Shown: positions 27,771 to 37,501 of the stretch, in pieces
Numbering within the stretch: the first letter of the stretch is position 1
Layout of the letters: the number at the start of each line of letters is the position of its first letter
DNA from: Halopseudomonas salina
GTDB lineage: Bacteria; Pseudomonadota; Gammaproteobacteria; Pseudomonadales; Pseudomonadaceae
Reading direction: 5' to 3'
NCBI RefSeq assembly: GCF_008641105.1
Contig: NZ_VTTI01000003.1
Location: 332,981-396,980 of the forward strand
Length of the DNA stretch: 64,000 bases
Made by a program: the position numbers and the translations under genes
Notes under the pieces: generated by a model
What the model saw: only the letters and a program-made list of their open reading frames with translations
Database searches by the model: none
What the model was told of the DNA's origin: nothing

Positions 27771-28715
27771 TCATGTCGTGCTGTCAGATGATGATTGGGC
27801 CTGTTGCTGCCCTATCGGATGCGGCTGGTTGCGCAGCTTGGCCAATTTCACCTGACGCTGACGCTCTTCGGCACGGCGCCGGGTCTTCTCTGGCAGGCTA
27901 TCGTAGCAGCGCGGGCAACTGATACCTTCCTGATACTGCGGCGATGCTTTCTCTTCAGCAGATATCGGGTGGCGGCAGGCGTGGCACTGGTCAAAGGAGC
28001 CCGGCGCCAGATCATGTCTCACGGTTACCCGATTGTCGAAAACGAAACACTCGCCATTCCAGCGACTTTCCTCTGCGGGTACCTCCTCAAAATACTTGAG
28101 AATGCCGCCCTTGAGATGAAACACCTCGTCGAAACCTTCCTGCAACATGAAACTTGATGCCTTCTCGCAGCGTATCCCGCCGGTGCAGAACATCGCCACC
28201 TTCTTGTGTTTCGCCGGGTCATAGTGCGCTTTGACATACTCGGGAAACTCACGAAAACTTTTGGTCTGAGGGTCTATCGCGCCTTCAAAGGTACCTATCG
28301 ATACCTCGTAGTCATTGCGGGTATCGATCAGCAGTACCTCGGGGTCGCTGATCAACGCGTTCCAATCAGCAGGCTCAACATAGGTGCCGACCTTCTCGTT
28401 GGGACTCACGCCCTCGACGCCGATGGTCACGATCTCCTTCTTCAGCTTGACCTTGGTGCGGTAGAAGGGCATCTCTTCACAGATGGATTCCTTGTGATCC
28501 ACATCGCTCAGACGGGGATCGCTGCGCAGCCAGCCGAGCACCGCATCCATGCCCTCGCGAGGGCCGGCAATGGTGCCATTGATACCCTCGCGAGCCAGTA
28601 ACAGGGTGCCCTTGACGCCATTGGCGAGCAGGGTATCGAGAAGGGGTTGGCGCAGATTCTGGAAGTCTTCCAGCGTAACGAACTTGTACAGCGCCACTAC
28701 GACGATTCGGGACAT
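27771..28715 (-). CDS. trhO: tRNA uridine(34) 5-hydroxylase
   Basis: Rhodanese-containing enzyme (formerly YceA/UPF0176) that uses O2 to hydroxylate U34 of tRNAs, giving ho5U. The 314-residue protein has an N-terminal acylphosphatase-like domain ([10 protein letters not shown] at 42-51), the rhodanese domain with catalytic Cys177 in [10 protein letters not shown], and a C-terminal region with two CxxC pairs (CHAC and CPRC), probably zinc-binding. The last ~20 residues are Gln/Ser-rich. First gene of the leftward trhO cluster. Confidence 0.95.
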   Translation of the reverse strand: MSRIVVVALYKFVTLEDFQNLRQPLLDTLLANGVKGTLLLAREGINGTIAGPREGMDAVLGWLRSDPRLSDVDHKESICEEMPFYRTKVKLKKEIVTIGVEGVSPNEKVGTYVEPADWNALISDPEVLLIDTRNDYEVSIGTFEGAIDPQTKSFREFPEYVKAHYDPAKHKKVAMFCTGGIRCEKASSFMLQEGFDEVFHLKGGILKYFEEVPAEESRWNGECFVFDNRVTVRHDLAPGSFDQCHACRHPISAEEKASPQYQEGISCPRCYDSLPEKTRRRAEERQRQVKLAKLRNQPHPIGQQQAQSSSDSTT

Positions 28716-28797
28716 TATCTACCTCGGTATTCAGTTATCGCCCACGTAAAGGGCGTACCATTTGCCCGGGCAATTCTAACAGAGGCCTGCCCCGGCG

Positions 28798-29112
28798 TCA
28801 GCGACCTGTCTTGCCGCCGCCCAGACAGTTTGGAGAATCCGGAGCCTGCTGAAGGGTGCTCCACTCCTCAGGTGTGTAGGTATGCAGTGCCAGTGCGTGT
28901 ATACGTGACATCAGATCCCCCAGGCTGCGGTACACGGCCTGGTGGCGCTTGACTGCATTCAGACCAGCGAACTCATTACTGACCACCACCGCTTTGAAAT
29001 GCGACTCGGAGCCCGGCGGCACATTATGCATGTGGCTTTCGTTTACCAGGTCAAGGTGAACCGGCTGCAGGCTCTGCATGGCCTGGTGCAATGCATTCTG
29101 GACTTCGCCCAT
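28798..29112 (-). CDS. bolA: BolA family protein
   Basis: 104-residue BolA-domain protein that works with monothiol glutaredoxins in iron-sulfur cluster handling and affects morphology. Family landmarks are NESHMH (about 24-29), SHFKAVVVS and FAGLNAVKRHQAVY. GGAG lies five bases before the ATG at 29112. The C-terminal ~20 residues after THTY are a family-variable tail. Located downstream of the DUF2059 gene and near fumC, as in P. aeruginosa (PA0854-PA0857 region). Confidence 0.95.
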   Translation of the reverse strand: MGEVQNALHQAMQSLQPVHLDLVNESHMHNVPPGSESHFKAVVVSNEFAGLNAVKRHQAVYRSLGDLMSRIHALALHTYTPEEWSTLQQAPDSPNCLGGGKTGR

Positions 29113-29189
29113 GATGTCTCCGTCAAAAAAAGGAATATCGACTCAATTGTCAGCACAATCGTCGCGGATGATTGTACCTCAGGACATGC

Positions 29190-29708
29190 CTAGCGCAGTC
29201 CTTGCTGCCGCGTTTCAATCTCATCTGCCATACGCTCCAACAACAACTGAATCTCGGGTTCCAGACGCTCCTCCACGCGTGCGCGGCTAATTGCCATGGA
29301 GTCGCGGGTAAGCTGCGGCAGGTGCTGCATCAGCTTGCGTCCGGCAGGCGACTGGTAGAACTGCGCCAACTCCTCGAACTCATCTTCACTGAACACCGGT
29401 AGATAGAGGTCGATCAGCTCGTCACGCATCGACTCCCAGGCGAGCTCTCGATCGAGCACCTCACGGGCCTGCTGCTGATAGCTGCGCAGCACAGACTCGT
29501 ACTGCAAGGATCCGCCCAGCTGGGAAAACTGCGCATTGATCAGGTTGCTTACCTGGGCATAGACCGGCGCGGTCATGCCCTGCGCATTGGCCAACTTTAG
29601 AAATCGCTCGGCACTGGCCCGATGGGATGCCTCGTCGGCCAATGCCGGGGTAATTTGTCCGCTCCCCAGCAGCAGCCAGAACAGCAGGGGCAACAAATGA
29701 ATACGCAT
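29190..29708 (-). CDS. DUF2059 periplasmic protein
   Basis: 172-residue exported protein. Residues 1-25 are a signal peptide (cleavage expected near LADEAS), and the rest is a helical DUF2059 domain with the typical ELIDLYLPVFSEDEFEELAQFY and SPAGRKLMQHLP segments. The domain's function is unknown. The ATG at 29708 is chosen because it places a proper signal peptide first; the open frame up to 29762 is in the divergent promoter region with fumC. Followed leftward by bolA. Confidence 0.9.
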   Translation of the reverse strand: MRIHLLPLLFWLLLGSGQITPALADEASHRASAERFLKLANAQGMTAPVYAQVSNLINAQFSQLGGSLQYESVLRSYQQQAREVLDRELAWESMRDELIDLYLPVFSEDEFEELAQFYQSPAGRKLMQHLPQLTRDSMAISRARVEERLEPEIQLLLERMADEIETRQQGLR

Positions 29709-29792
29709 GGATCTTCTGGTTTCCCCGGGTACATCCAATGAAGCTTCTATACTGACAGCCATGACTCACATTGACCACTATGGAGGCTCAGC

Positions 29793-31178
29793 ATGAGTAC
29801 GCGATTAGAATCAGACAGTATGGGCGATATCGAAGTCCCCGCAGACCGTTACTGGGGCGCCCAGACACAACGCTCGTTGCACCATTTTGCGATCGGTGAA
29901 GAGCGGATTCCGATCTCTGTGGTTCATGCGCTAGCGTTGATAAAGAAGGCCTCGGCGCGGGTAAACCACCAGCTCGGCAATCTGGACGAAGATACTGCCA
30001 TCCTGATCGAACAGGCAGCGGATGACGTCATTGAAGGCCGGCTGAATGACAACTTTCCGCTATCCGTCTGGCAGACCGGTAGCGGCACTCAGAGCAACAT
30101 GAATGCCAATGAAGTTATCGCCGGACGAGCCAACGAGCTGTCTGGTGGTGAGCGCGGTGGCAAGCAGCCTGTGCATCCCAATGATCACGTCAACAAATCC
30201 CAGAGCTCCAACGATACCTTTCCCAGTGCGATGCATATCGCGGCCGTCCTGCAAACCCGGGAAAAGCTGATTCCCGCCGTAAGCGAACTGCGCCAGGCGC
30301 TCGACGACAAGGCACGCTGTTACGAGCAACTGATCAAGATAGGTCGCACCCACATGATGGACGCCACGCCGGTGACCTTCGGCCAGGAGCTTTCCGCCTT
30401 CGTTGCACAACTGGATATGGGGTTGCTGGCAGTAGAGCAGGCGCTGCCTGGGGTGTACGCCCTGGCGCAGGGTGGAACTGCCGTGGGAACCGGTCTGAAT
30501 GCGCCAACCGGCTTTGCCACAACACTGGCCGAGGAGGTCGCGCGCCTTACCGGCCAACCCTTTATTAGTGCGCCAAACAAGTTCGCTGCTCTCAGCGGTC
30601 ACGAGCCCCTGATCCAGCTGCATGGCGCCTGCAAGCAATTGGCAGCCACCCTGATGAAACTGGCCAACGACCTGCGCTTGCTCGGCAGCGGTCCACGGGC
30701 CGGCTTCGCCGAAATTCGGTTGCCGGCGAACGAACCCGGTAGCTCGATCATGCCCGGCAAGGTTAACCCGACCCAGTGTGAAGCGCTCTCAATGATCGCC
30801 TGCCAGGTGCAGGGCAATGATGTCACCCTGGGCATCGCCGCGAGCAGCGGTCACTTGCAGTTGAATGTGTTCAAACCTGTGATTATCCATACCCTCTTGC
30901 AATCAATCCGTCTGTTGACCGACGGCTGTAACAGCTTCCGCGAGCACTGCGTGGAGGGTATGGAGCCGGATAGCCAGCGCATGCGTGAGCATCTGGACAA
31001 CAGCCTGATGCTGGTCACCGCGCTCAATCCGGTTATCGGTTATGACAAGGCGGCGGATATTGCCAAGAAGGCCTACAAGGAGGGTACCACCCTGAAACAG
31101 GCCGCGCTGGCGCTGAATTATCTGAGCGAAGCGGAGTTCGACAAGGCCGTCAAACCCGAGCAAATGGTCGGGAGCTAG
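29793..31178 (+). CDS. fumC: Class II fumarate hydratase
   Basis: Iron-independent fumarase of the TCA cycle, 461 residues, interconverting fumarate and malate. The superfamily signature [17 protein letters not shown] is present around residue 315, with [21 protein letters not shown] earlier forming part of the active site. GGAGG lies six bases before the ATG. It is divergent from the DUF2059/bolA genes. Class II fumarases in pseudomonads are often induced by iron or oxidative stress, but no Fur box is evident upstream. Confidence 0.96.
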   Translation: MSTRLESDSMGDIEVPADRYWGAQTQRSLHHFAIGEERIPISVVHALALIKKASARVNHQLGNLDEDTAILIEQAADDVIEGRLNDNFPLSVWQTGSGTQSNMNANEVIAGRANELSGGERGGKQPVHPNDHVNKSQSSNDTFPSAMHIAAVLQTREKLIPAVSELRQALDDKARCYEQLIKIGRTHMMDATPVTFGQELSAFVAQLDMGLLAVEQALPGVYALAQGGTAVGTGLNAPTGFATTLAEEVARLTGQPFISAPNKFAALSGHEPLIQLHGACKQLAATLMKLANDLRLLGSGPRAGFAEIRLPANEPGSSIMPGKVNPTQCEALSMIACQVQGNDVTLGIAASSGHLQLNVFKPVIIHTLLQSIRLLTDGCNSFREHCVEGMEPDSQRMREHLDNSLMLVTALNPVIGYDKAADIAKKAYKEGTTLKQAALALNYLSEAEFDKAVKPEQMVGS

Positions 31179-31183
31179 GCCCT

Positions 31184-31209
31184 TTTTCGCGGCCGAGCGG
31201 CCGCGAAAA
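31184..31209. repeat. Near-perfect palindrome between fumC and the EamA gene
   Basis: Arms TTTTCGCGGCCG and CGGCCGCGAAAA separated by two bases, at a convergent junction. It can form a strong hairpin in either transcript, but the T and A runs are inside the stem, so it is not a textbook terminator; a REP-like element is possible. Confidence 0.55.
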
Positions 31210-31215
31210 GCTGAT

Positions 31216-32196
31216 TCAGGACGCTGCCGGCGGTGGCGTAATCGCCAACCGCCGCAGCCGTCGACTTTTCAGTTTCTGAATCAGACTTGGCGCCAGCGCA
31301 ACCAACGCCGATCCTGTCACGACCAGCAAGGCGCCCAGGTACGCCAGGTTGTTCAGCAGCTCGGGCGTGATGACTGTCGGCCACAGCATCGAGCCCAGAG
31401 CAACCATAGCGAAGGTGAACAAAGGAGTAGTGGCAATGGTCGCACTCACTCTTGATGCCTCCCAATGCACCAGTGCTTCGGCAAAGGCGCCGTAAGCGAT
31501 CAAAGTGTTCAGGCAACAGCCCACCAGCAGCCAGAACTGCAACGTGGTCAACTGCATGACCGAGGCGGGTGCGGCCAGCGGTAACAAGAGTGTTGAACAG
31601 GCAAGATAGATGACCATCATTACCGTAATCGAAGACCAGATGGTCAGCAGCTGCTTCTGTGCCAATCCGTAGAGCGCCCAGGTTGCCGCAGCGCCCAGCG
31701 TGATCAGAATACCCAGCGTATAACTGGTCATTTGCGTAAAAAGTTCGACGAGACGCTGATTGAAGAACAAGACGAAACCGACCACCAACACCGAGAGACC
31801 AATGAGCTGACCTATACCGAACCTCTCCCGGAATACCCACATACTTCCAAGCATCAGCATCACAGGTGCAACCTGGATCATCAGCTGCATGGTGCCGGGA
31901 GTCAGCCTGCTCAAACCCATCAGATACAGTACGTAGTTGAATGTAAGCCCCAGAATGGCGACAACCAGCAGCCATCTGTTGGTCACTGACAGCGCCCTTA
32001 TTGACGGCAGGCGGCGCCGCCAGGCGAGCCAGGCAAAGAGTATTACGCCAGCGGTGAACAGGCGGTACCAGGTCACGGTGTAGGGATCCATGCCCTTGAG
32101 CACTTCCTTGAGCATGATGGGCAGTACCGCCCAGAGTACCGTAGTAATCATGGCCAGAAGAAAACCGTACAACCAACGACCTGACGAAACGTGCAT
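31216..32196 (-). CDS. EamA-type (DMT superfamily) transporter
   Basis: 326-residue inner-membrane protein with ten predicted helices in two EamA repeats (about 8-140 and 160-300), typical of the 10-TMS drug/metabolite exporters. The substrate cannot be told from sequence. The ATG at 32196 gives a short cytoplasmic N-terminus before helix 1 and has AGGTG upstream; the earlier in-frame ATG at 32235 is less likely. The C-terminus is a basic tail (KLKSRRLRRL). Convergent with fumC. Confidence 0.9.
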   Translation of the reverse strand: MHVSSGRWLYGFLLAMITTVLWAVLPIMLKEVLKGMDPYTVTWYRLFTAGVILFAWLAWRRRLPSIRALSVTNRWLLVVAILGLTFNYVLYLMGLSRLTPGTMQLMIQVAPVMLMLGSMWVFRERFGIGQLIGLSVLVVGFVLFFNQRLVELFTQMTSYTLGILITLGAAATWALYGLAQKQLLTIWSSITVMMVIYLACSTLLLPLAAPASVMQLTTLQFWLLVGCCLNTLIAYGAFAEALVHWEASRVSATIATTPLFTFAMVALGSMLWPTVITPELLNNLAYLGALLVVTGSALVALAPSLIQKLKSRRLRRLAITPPPAAS

Positions 32197-32383
32197 GGGA
32201 CACCTGAAACAGGGAAAGGGCGGATAATCCGGCATTCTAGTGAGCGCTGCGTCAGGAGCACAGCTACAGCTGACAGGAAGTTGCGGTACTAACTGTTACG
32301 GGCAAAAAAACAGCTGCGCCCTCGCGGGTAGCAGCTCAAGGGAGAGCAGAACACTTGGACGATAATGACTTTGGCCAAGGTCG

Positions 32384-32405
32384 CAGACCATTGGACCAAG
32401 GTCTG
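32384..32405 (-). terminator. Hairpin after the HPP gene
   Basis: Arms CAGACCATTGG and CCAAGGTCTG pair with one bulge and a one-base centre, three bases beyond the HPP stop codon on the minus strand. There is no U-tract, so rho-independent termination is only possible. Confidence 0.4.
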
Positions 32406-32407
32406 AG

Positions 32408-33394
32408 CTAAGCGCCCCTGGAGGGGTCGCGGTCCTCGGTGCGATGCCAACCCTTCTCATCTGGTGCCACCGGGTACCGTGCCCAACGCACAAACTCGGA
32501 AAGCCGGGTAATGCCGGTGCCACCCTCGCCCATACCCTTGATGGTTCTGTAACGCACGCGTCCGGGGCGCCCGGGCCGCCGAGCTACAATTTGCAGCACC
32601 TCGCGTACTGACCAGTTCTTGCCGGGCATGCCGTTGCTGTAAAAACCGCCCACCTTGAGGTCTTCCTCGGCGACCCGCTTGCTTTTGGCATGGGAGTTTG
32701 CAAGCTCAACCAGCTTGAGCAGATCATCAAATTGGATGTCGACATAGGAATCCATCTCGCGCAATGCGTGGTGGAAGTCTTCGGGGGCGATGCCGGTGAG
32801 TTTGCCAGGCTCGGCCCTGGCCAGCGCCAGGGGATAGCGACGCCACTCGAACAGGCTGTTGAACAGTATGGCGGCCCCGACGATTACCAGAGCGTCGAGC
32901 AGGATCGGATACAGCACGAAAGAGAAACCGGCCTGCTGGATCTCCAGCCCGCCCAGAACCACGATCATGGCGGTGGCCCCACCAGGCGGATGCAGACAGC
33001 GGGCATACATCATCAACATGATGCTCCCGCCCACTGCAAATGCGGCAACCCAGGGGCCCGCCGGCAGCCAGAGCGTGCATGCAACACCGAATGTCGCCGA
33101 AATCCCCTGACCGCCAAGTACCGGCCACGGCTGGGACAGCGTGCCGTGGGGCATTGCAAAAACCAGGACCGCACTGGCACCCATGGAGCCGGTGACCCAG
33201 AGAGCGCCCTCTCCAGCCATGCCGAGATGGGTAATCCAATACACCAGCAACAATGAAATGGTCGCGCCTAGTGCAGAAAGCAATTTTTCCTGGTGGCTGG
33301 TGCTATCCGGCCGCCAACCAATAAAATGCAGGCTTGTGCTCAGCCATCGACGCCCCATCGAACCTCTCCCCGGCTGAATTGGCGAAAAAACCAT
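32408..33394 (-). CDS. HPP-family integral membrane protein with C-terminal extension
   Basis: 328-residue protein. Four or more membrane helices occupy about residues 35-170 and contain the family signature (CLHPPGGATA) together with AVLVFAMPHG and SQPWPVLGGQ. HPP proteins include plant nitrite transporters and bacterial relatives of unclear substrate. The remaining ~150 residues are a soluble cytoplasmic region (DIQFDDLLKLVELANSHAKS, then WSVREVLQIV) that does not look like the CBS pair usually found here. ATG at 33394 with AGGGAG upstream; the frame extends to 33478. Head to head with phhB. Confidence 0.85.
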   Translation of the reverse strand: MVFSPIQPGRGSMGRRWLSTSLHFIGWRPDSTSHQEKLLSALGATISLLLVYWITHLGMAGEGALWVTGSMGASAVLVFAMPHGTLSQPWPVLGGQGISATFGVACTLWLPAGPWVAAFAVGGSIMLMMYARCLHPPGGATAMIVVLGGLEIQQAGFSFVLYPILLDALVIVGAAILFNSLFEWRRYPLALARAEPGKLTGIAPEDFHHALREMDSYVDIQFDDLLKLVELANSHAKSKRVAEEDLKVGGFYSNGMPGKNWSVREVLQIVARRPGRPGRVRYRTIKGMGEGGTGITRLSEFVRWARYPVAPDEKGWHRTEDRDPSRGA

Positions 33395-33494
33395 GATACT
33401 CCCTGTTACATCGAGGGCGACAGCTCCCTGCGCCTCGATAACTCGGCTGCTATGCTGAGAGCTCGACACTTCAGACAACAGACAGGAGCATCAC

Positions 33495-33836
33495 ATGGCT
33501 ACGCTAGCCACCGAGTCGCTCGACTCTTCAAATCGGGGCGCGAAGCGTCTTTCAGAACAGGAAATAAACGATCTACTGGTCGGATTGGCAGGATGGACCC
33601 TGGTAACCGTAGAAGGTGTGCCTCGAGTTGAGAAGGTCTACTCATTCAAGGATTTCCAGCAAGCTCTGACGTTTACCAACCAGGTGGGGGCTCTCGCTGA
33701 AGACGTCGGGCACCACCCGGCATTGCTCACCGAGTGGGGCAAGGTAACTGTCACCTGGTGGAGTCACGACCTGGGCGGCGTACAGCGCAATGACCTGATC
33801 ATGGCCGCCCGAACCGAGCGGCTCAGGAACGGATAA
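33495..33836 (+). CDS. phhB: Pterin-4-alpha-carbinolamine dehydratase
   Basis: 113-residue PCD/DCoH protein that dehydrates 4a-hydroxytetrahydropterin to regenerate the cofactor of phenylalanine hydroxylase. The catalytic segment EDVGHHPALLTEWGKVTVTW and the end SHDLGGVQRND are intact. AGGAG lies six bases before the ATG. No phenylalanine hydroxylase gene (phhA) is adjacent, unlike P. aeruginosa phhABC; it may serve a general pterin-recycling role. Its stop abuts the convergent fad gene. Confidence 0.93.
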   Translation: MATLATESLDSSNRGAKRLSEQEINDLLVGLAGWTLVTVEGVPRVEKVYSFKDFQQALTFTNQVGALAEDVGHHPALLTEWGKVTVTWWSHDLGGVQRNDLIMAARTERLRNG

Positions 33837-35981
33837 TCAGAACAGCGCGCCTTCGCATTCCTTCTGCAGCAGCAGCGGCGGTGGCGCAAAGCGCTCGCCG
33901 TACTGCTCGGCCAGATACCGTGACCGCGCCACGAAGCTGGATACCCCATACTGATTGATGAATTGCAGGGCACCGCCGGTCCAGGCAGCAAAACCGATGC
34001 CAAAAATCGACCCTACGTTGGCATCCGCCGTAGACAAAAGCACGTTTTCCTCCAGGCAGCGCACCGTCTCGATCGCCTGGATAAACAGCAAACGGTCGCG
34101 TACATCCTCGACCGCTATCGACGCATCTTCGCTTCCGAACCGCACTCCCAGCTCTGGCCACAAATGCTTTCTGCCCCCAGCAGGGTATTCATAGAAACCT
34201 TTCCCGGCGGCCTTGCCCGGACGCTGGAGCTCATCGACCATGCGGCTGATCACCAGGTCCGCAGGGTGCTCTGGCAATGGCTTGCCCTCTGCGGCAAGAT
34301 CCTTGCGCGTTTGCTCGCGTATGTGGCTCATCAGGCTCATCGACACCTCGTCCGACACCGCCAGCGGCCCCACCGGCATCCCTGCCTGACGCGCCACATT
34401 CTCGATCAGTGCCGCCGGTATACCCTCACCAAGCATTGCTATACCTTCACTGGTAAATGTACTGAACACCCGGGAGGTAAAGAACCCGCGACTGTCGTTG
34501 ACTACTATCGGGGTCTTGTTGATCTGCATGACAAAATCAAAAGCGCGAGCCAGCGTGGCATCATCGGTCTGATCTCCTTTGATGATCTCCACCAGGGGCA
34601 TCTTGTCCACCGGGCTGAAGAAATGCAGACCAATGAATCGCCGGGGGTCGGCGATCGCGTTCGCCAGGCCGGTAATCGGCAGTGTCGAGGTATTGGAGGC
34701 AATCACTGCATCAGCCGCTGCCTGGTCCGCCGCTGCGCGGGTCACTTTGGCCTTGAGGTTGCGGTCCTCGAATACCGCTTCAATAATCAAGTCACAACCA
34801 GCAAAATCGGCATCATCTATCGTCGGCTTGATCCGCTCCAGAATGGTGTCGCGCTTGTCAGCGGACATCTGACCCCGGCTGACCTTCTTGTCCAGCACAG
34901 CTGTGGAGTAAGCCCTACCCTTCTCCGCCGCTTCCAACGACCTATCCTTGAGCACCACATCAATGCCTGCCACGGCCGACACATAGGCAATACCGGCCCC
35001 CATCATGCCAGCCCCGATAACGCCAACCCGGGTGGTTTGACGGGTTTCAAAGCCTTTGGGTCTGGAGCCGCCAGCCTTGATTTCGTTTAGCTGGAACCAG
35101 AACGTACCGATCAGATTCTTGGCTACCTGACCGGTAGCCAGCTCGGTAAAGTAACGCGTCTCGATGATCTGGGCGGTATCAAAATCGACCTGGGCACCCT
35201 CGACCGCAGCGCAGAGAATCTTTTCCGGTGCGGGCAAGCAGCCCTGAGTCTTGCTGCGCAGCACCGAGGGCGCTATTGGCAGCAGCTGCGCGAGCGCTGG
35301 ACTGCTCGGCGTGCCCCCAGGCATCCGGTAACCATTGACGTCCCAGGGCTGGAGCGCTTGCGGAGCGCCAAGGATCCAGATCTTTGCCCTGGCCAGCAGG
35401 TCTTCACGGTCACTTGCCAGCTCATGGATCAGCCCTGCCTCCAGCGCTTTGGCCGGCCCTACCTGCTTGCCCTCGACCAGATAAGGCAAGGCCTTTTCAA
35501 CGCCGAGCAGGCGCACCATGCGCACCACGCCGCCGCCCCCGGGCAACAGCCCCAGGGTGACTTCAGGCAGGCCAAGCTTGACCGCCGGCTGATCAATCGC
35601 AACACGGTAATGGCAAGCCAGAGCCAGTTCCCAGCCGCCCCCCAGCGCTGCACCGTTAATCGCTGCAACCACTGGCTTACCCAAAGTTTCCAACCGGCGC
35701 AATTGGGCCTTTAGCCCGAGCACCATATGATAGAAAGCCTCAGCATCAGACTGCGTTACCTTGATCAGTTCGTTAAGGTCGCCGCCGGCAAAGAAGGTTT
35801 TCTTCGCTGATGTGATAATAACACCCGCTATTTCCTCCCGCTCTTTCTCCAATCGATCCACTGTCTCTGCCATCGCCTGACGGTAGACACCATTCATTGT
35901 ATTGGCGCTCTGGCCGGGCATATCCATGGTCAGGATCACGATGTTGTCCTGGCCCTTGTCGTAACGGATTGCGTTGCTCAT
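33837..35981 (-). CDS. Bifunctional enoyl-CoA hydratase / 3-hydroxyacyl-CoA dehydrogenase
   Basis: 714-residue fatty-acid oxidation multienzyme of the FadB/FadJ class. The N-terminal hydratase domain (~1-190) has GALGGGWELALACHYRVA; the dehydrogenase part begins with the NAD motif VGVIGAGMMGAGIAY at about residue 320 and includes IEAVFEDRNLK and SNTSTLPIT. It hydrates enoyl-CoA and oxidises the 3-hydroxyacyl-CoA. The ATG at 35981 has GAGGA seven bases upstream and lies 10 bases after the thiolase stop; a longer frame to 36152 overlaps the thiolase and is rejected. Gene order (thiolase first) is reversed relative to fadBA and matches the PA1736-PA1737 pair. Confidence 0.93.
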   Translation of the reverse strand: MSNAIRYDKGQDNIVILTMDMPGQSANTMNGVYRQAMAETVDRLEKEREEIAGVIITSAKKTFFAGGDLNELIKVTQSDAEAFYHMVLGLKAQLRRLETLGKPVVAAINGAALGGGWELALACHYRVAIDQPAVKLGLPEVTLGLLPGGGGVVRMVRLLGVEKALPYLVEGKQVGPAKALEAGLIHELASDREDLLARAKIWILGAPQALQPWDVNGYRMPGGTPSSPALAQLLPIAPSVLRSKTQGCLPAPEKILCAAVEGAQVDFDTAQIIETRYFTELATGQVAKNLIGTFWFQLNEIKAGGSRPKGFETRQTTRVGVIGAGMMGAGIAYVSAVAGIDVVLKDRSLEAAEKGRAYSTAVLDKKVSRGQMSADKRDTILERIKPTIDDADFAGCDLIIEAVFEDRNLKAKVTRAAADQAAADAVIASNTSTLPITGLANAIADPRRFIGLHFFSPVDKMPLVEIIKGDQTDDATLARAFDFVMQINKTPIVVNDSRGFFTSRVFSTFTSEGIAMLGEGIPAALIENVARQAGMPVGPLAVSDEVSMSLMSHIREQTRKDLAAEGKPLPEHPADLVISRMVDELQRPGKAAGKGFYEYPAGGRKHLWPELGVRFGSEDASIAVEDVRDRLLFIQAIETVRCLEENVLLSTADANVGSIFGIGFAAWTGGALQFINQYGVSSFVARSRYLAEQYGERFAPPPLLLQKECEGALF

Positions 35982-35991
35982 GTTCGGATCC

Positions 35992-37197
35992 TCAGACGCG
36001 TTCAATAATGGTGGCGATACCCATGCCACCGCCGACGCAGAGCGTCGCCAGGCCAAAGCGCAAACTGCGACGCTCCAGCTCGTCCAGTAGCGTGGCAAGG
36101 ATGATGCATCCGGTTGCGCCCAACGGATGCCCCATGGCAATGCTGCCGCCATTCACGTTGATTTTCTCCTCGGGTACCTGCATCTCACGCATGAAACGCA
36201 TAACCACTGAGGCAAAGGCTTCGTTCACCTCCAAAAGATCAATGTCGTCTATGTTCATCCCCGCCCGTCCCAGCACCTTGCGTGTGGCCGGAGCCGGCCC
36301 GGTCAACATGATGGTGGGGTCGGTACTGGTCACTGCCGTGGCGACGATCCGGCCCCGCGGTTTGAGACCCAGGGCTTCTCCCTTCGCCTGCGAGCCGATC
36401 AGCATTGCCACGGCGCCGTCAACGATTCCGGAGCTATTGCCCGGTGTATGTACATGATTGATGCGCTCCACATGGGGGTAGCGCTGCAGCGCAGAGGCAT
36501 CAAAACCCATCTGCCCCATGGCCTCAAAGCTCGGCTTCAACGCGCCCAGGCCCGCCAGAGTGCTGTCGGCACGAATGAACTCATCATTATCCAGTAGCCT
36601 GATGCCATTCTGATCCGTCACGGGCACCAGCGTGCGGGCAAAGGCGCCTTCAGCCCTCGCCCGTGCGGCCTTTTGCTGAGAGCGCAAGGCGAAAGCATCA
36701 ACATCTTCACGACTGAAACCCTCAAGGGTGGCAATCAGATCCGCCCCTATGCCCTGGGGCACAAAACGTGTGTGCATGTTGGTTTCGGGATCCATGGCCC
36801 AGGCGCCACCATCAGAGCCCATGGGTACCCGCGACATGGACTCGACACCGCCAGCCACGACCAGATCCTCGAAGCCCGAGCGTACCTTCATCGCGGCCAG
36901 ATTGACTGCTTCCAGACCAGAGGCGCAAAAACGGTTGATCTGCACGCCACTGACACACTCATCCCAATCCGCGGCCAGCGCCGCAGTCTTGGCAATATCG
37001 GCGCCCTGATCGCCCACGGGTGTAACGCAACCGAGCACGATGTCGTCGACCTGACTGGTATCCAGATCGTTACGTTGCTGCAGCGAGCGCAACACGCCCG
37101 CCATCAGATTGGTAGGCTTGACGCTGTACAGCGAGCCATCCTTTCTGCCCTTGCCACGGGGCGTGCGCACCGCATCAAAAATCATCGCCTCAGTCAT
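35992..37197 (-). CDS. Acetyl-CoA C-acyltransferase (thiolase)
   Basis: 401-residue thiolase II-type enzyme that cleaves 3-ketoacyl-CoA with CoA, or runs in the condensing direction. The nucleophile Cys91 is in [10 protein letters not shown], and the C-terminal motifs [15 protein letters not shown] and LCVGGGMG supply the His and second Cys. GGAG lies eight bases before the ATG at 37197. It is first in a two-gene operon with the hydratase/dehydrogenase, forming a complete beta-oxidation spiral apart from the acyl-CoA dehydrogenase. Candidate direct-repeat regulatory sites lie 59-88 bases upstream. Confidence 0.94.
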   Translation of the reverse strand: MTEAMIFDAVRTPRGKGRKDGSLYSVKPTNLMAGVLRSLQQRNDLDTSQVDDIVLGCVTPVGDQGADIAKTAALAADWDECVSGVQINRFCASGLEAVNLAAMKVRSGFEDLVVAGGVESMSRVPMGSDGGAWAMDPETNMHTRFVPQGIGADLIATLEGFSREDVDAFALRSQQKAARARAEGAFARTLVPVTDQNGIRLLDNDEFIRADSTLAGLGALKPSFEAMGQMGFDASALQRYPHVERINHVHTPGNSSGIVDGAVAMLIGSQAKGEALGLKPRGRIVATAVTSTDPTIMLTGPAPATRKVLGRAGMNIDDIDLLEVNEAFASVVMRFMREMQVPEEKINVNGGSIAMGHPLGATGCIILATLLDELERRSLRFGLATLCVGGGMGIATIIERV

Positions 37198-37255
37198 TGT
37201 GTATTCTCCATTGTGACCATGATCCCTACCCTACCTTGCCAAGCTGCCGGAACAA

Positions 37256-37285
37256 TGACCAAAACGCTCAATTGCGCTGACCAAA
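37256..37285 (-). promoter_or_regulatory. Direct repeat TTTGGTCA x2 upstream of the thiolase gene
   Basis: TGACCAAA occurs at 37256-37263 and 37278-37285 on the plus strand, 22 bases apart (two helical turns). The 304-bp stretch 37198-37501 otherwise holds no gene I can support. Confidence 0.35.
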
Positions 37286-37501
37286 GCTCGAGCATAAAAG
37301 CATGTCAGTTTGATGGCTTATCCATTCCCGTTCGCGAATTACGCCACGACGCATGTAGCCAATTGGTCTAATGCCCCATTGCTGCAGCATCTATCATAAA
37401 GTCAGAATAGCGTCGCAGAAGGTAAGGCGGCGCAGGCGACAACGCAGGATCAGCCTATACCTGCATACAACAAGAATAATGGCGACAAGAAGGCGCTTGC
37501 G

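Noticed and set aside
31175..32203. 342-codon frame overlapping the EamA transporter in another register
   Set aside because: The overlapping frame encodes a coherent ten-helix transporter; this one gives a His/Arg/Gly-rich product typical of frame shadows.
33963..35090. 375-codon plus-strand frame opposite the hydratase/dehydrogenase gene
   Set aside because: His/Arg-rich antisense product of a conserved gene; no independent support.
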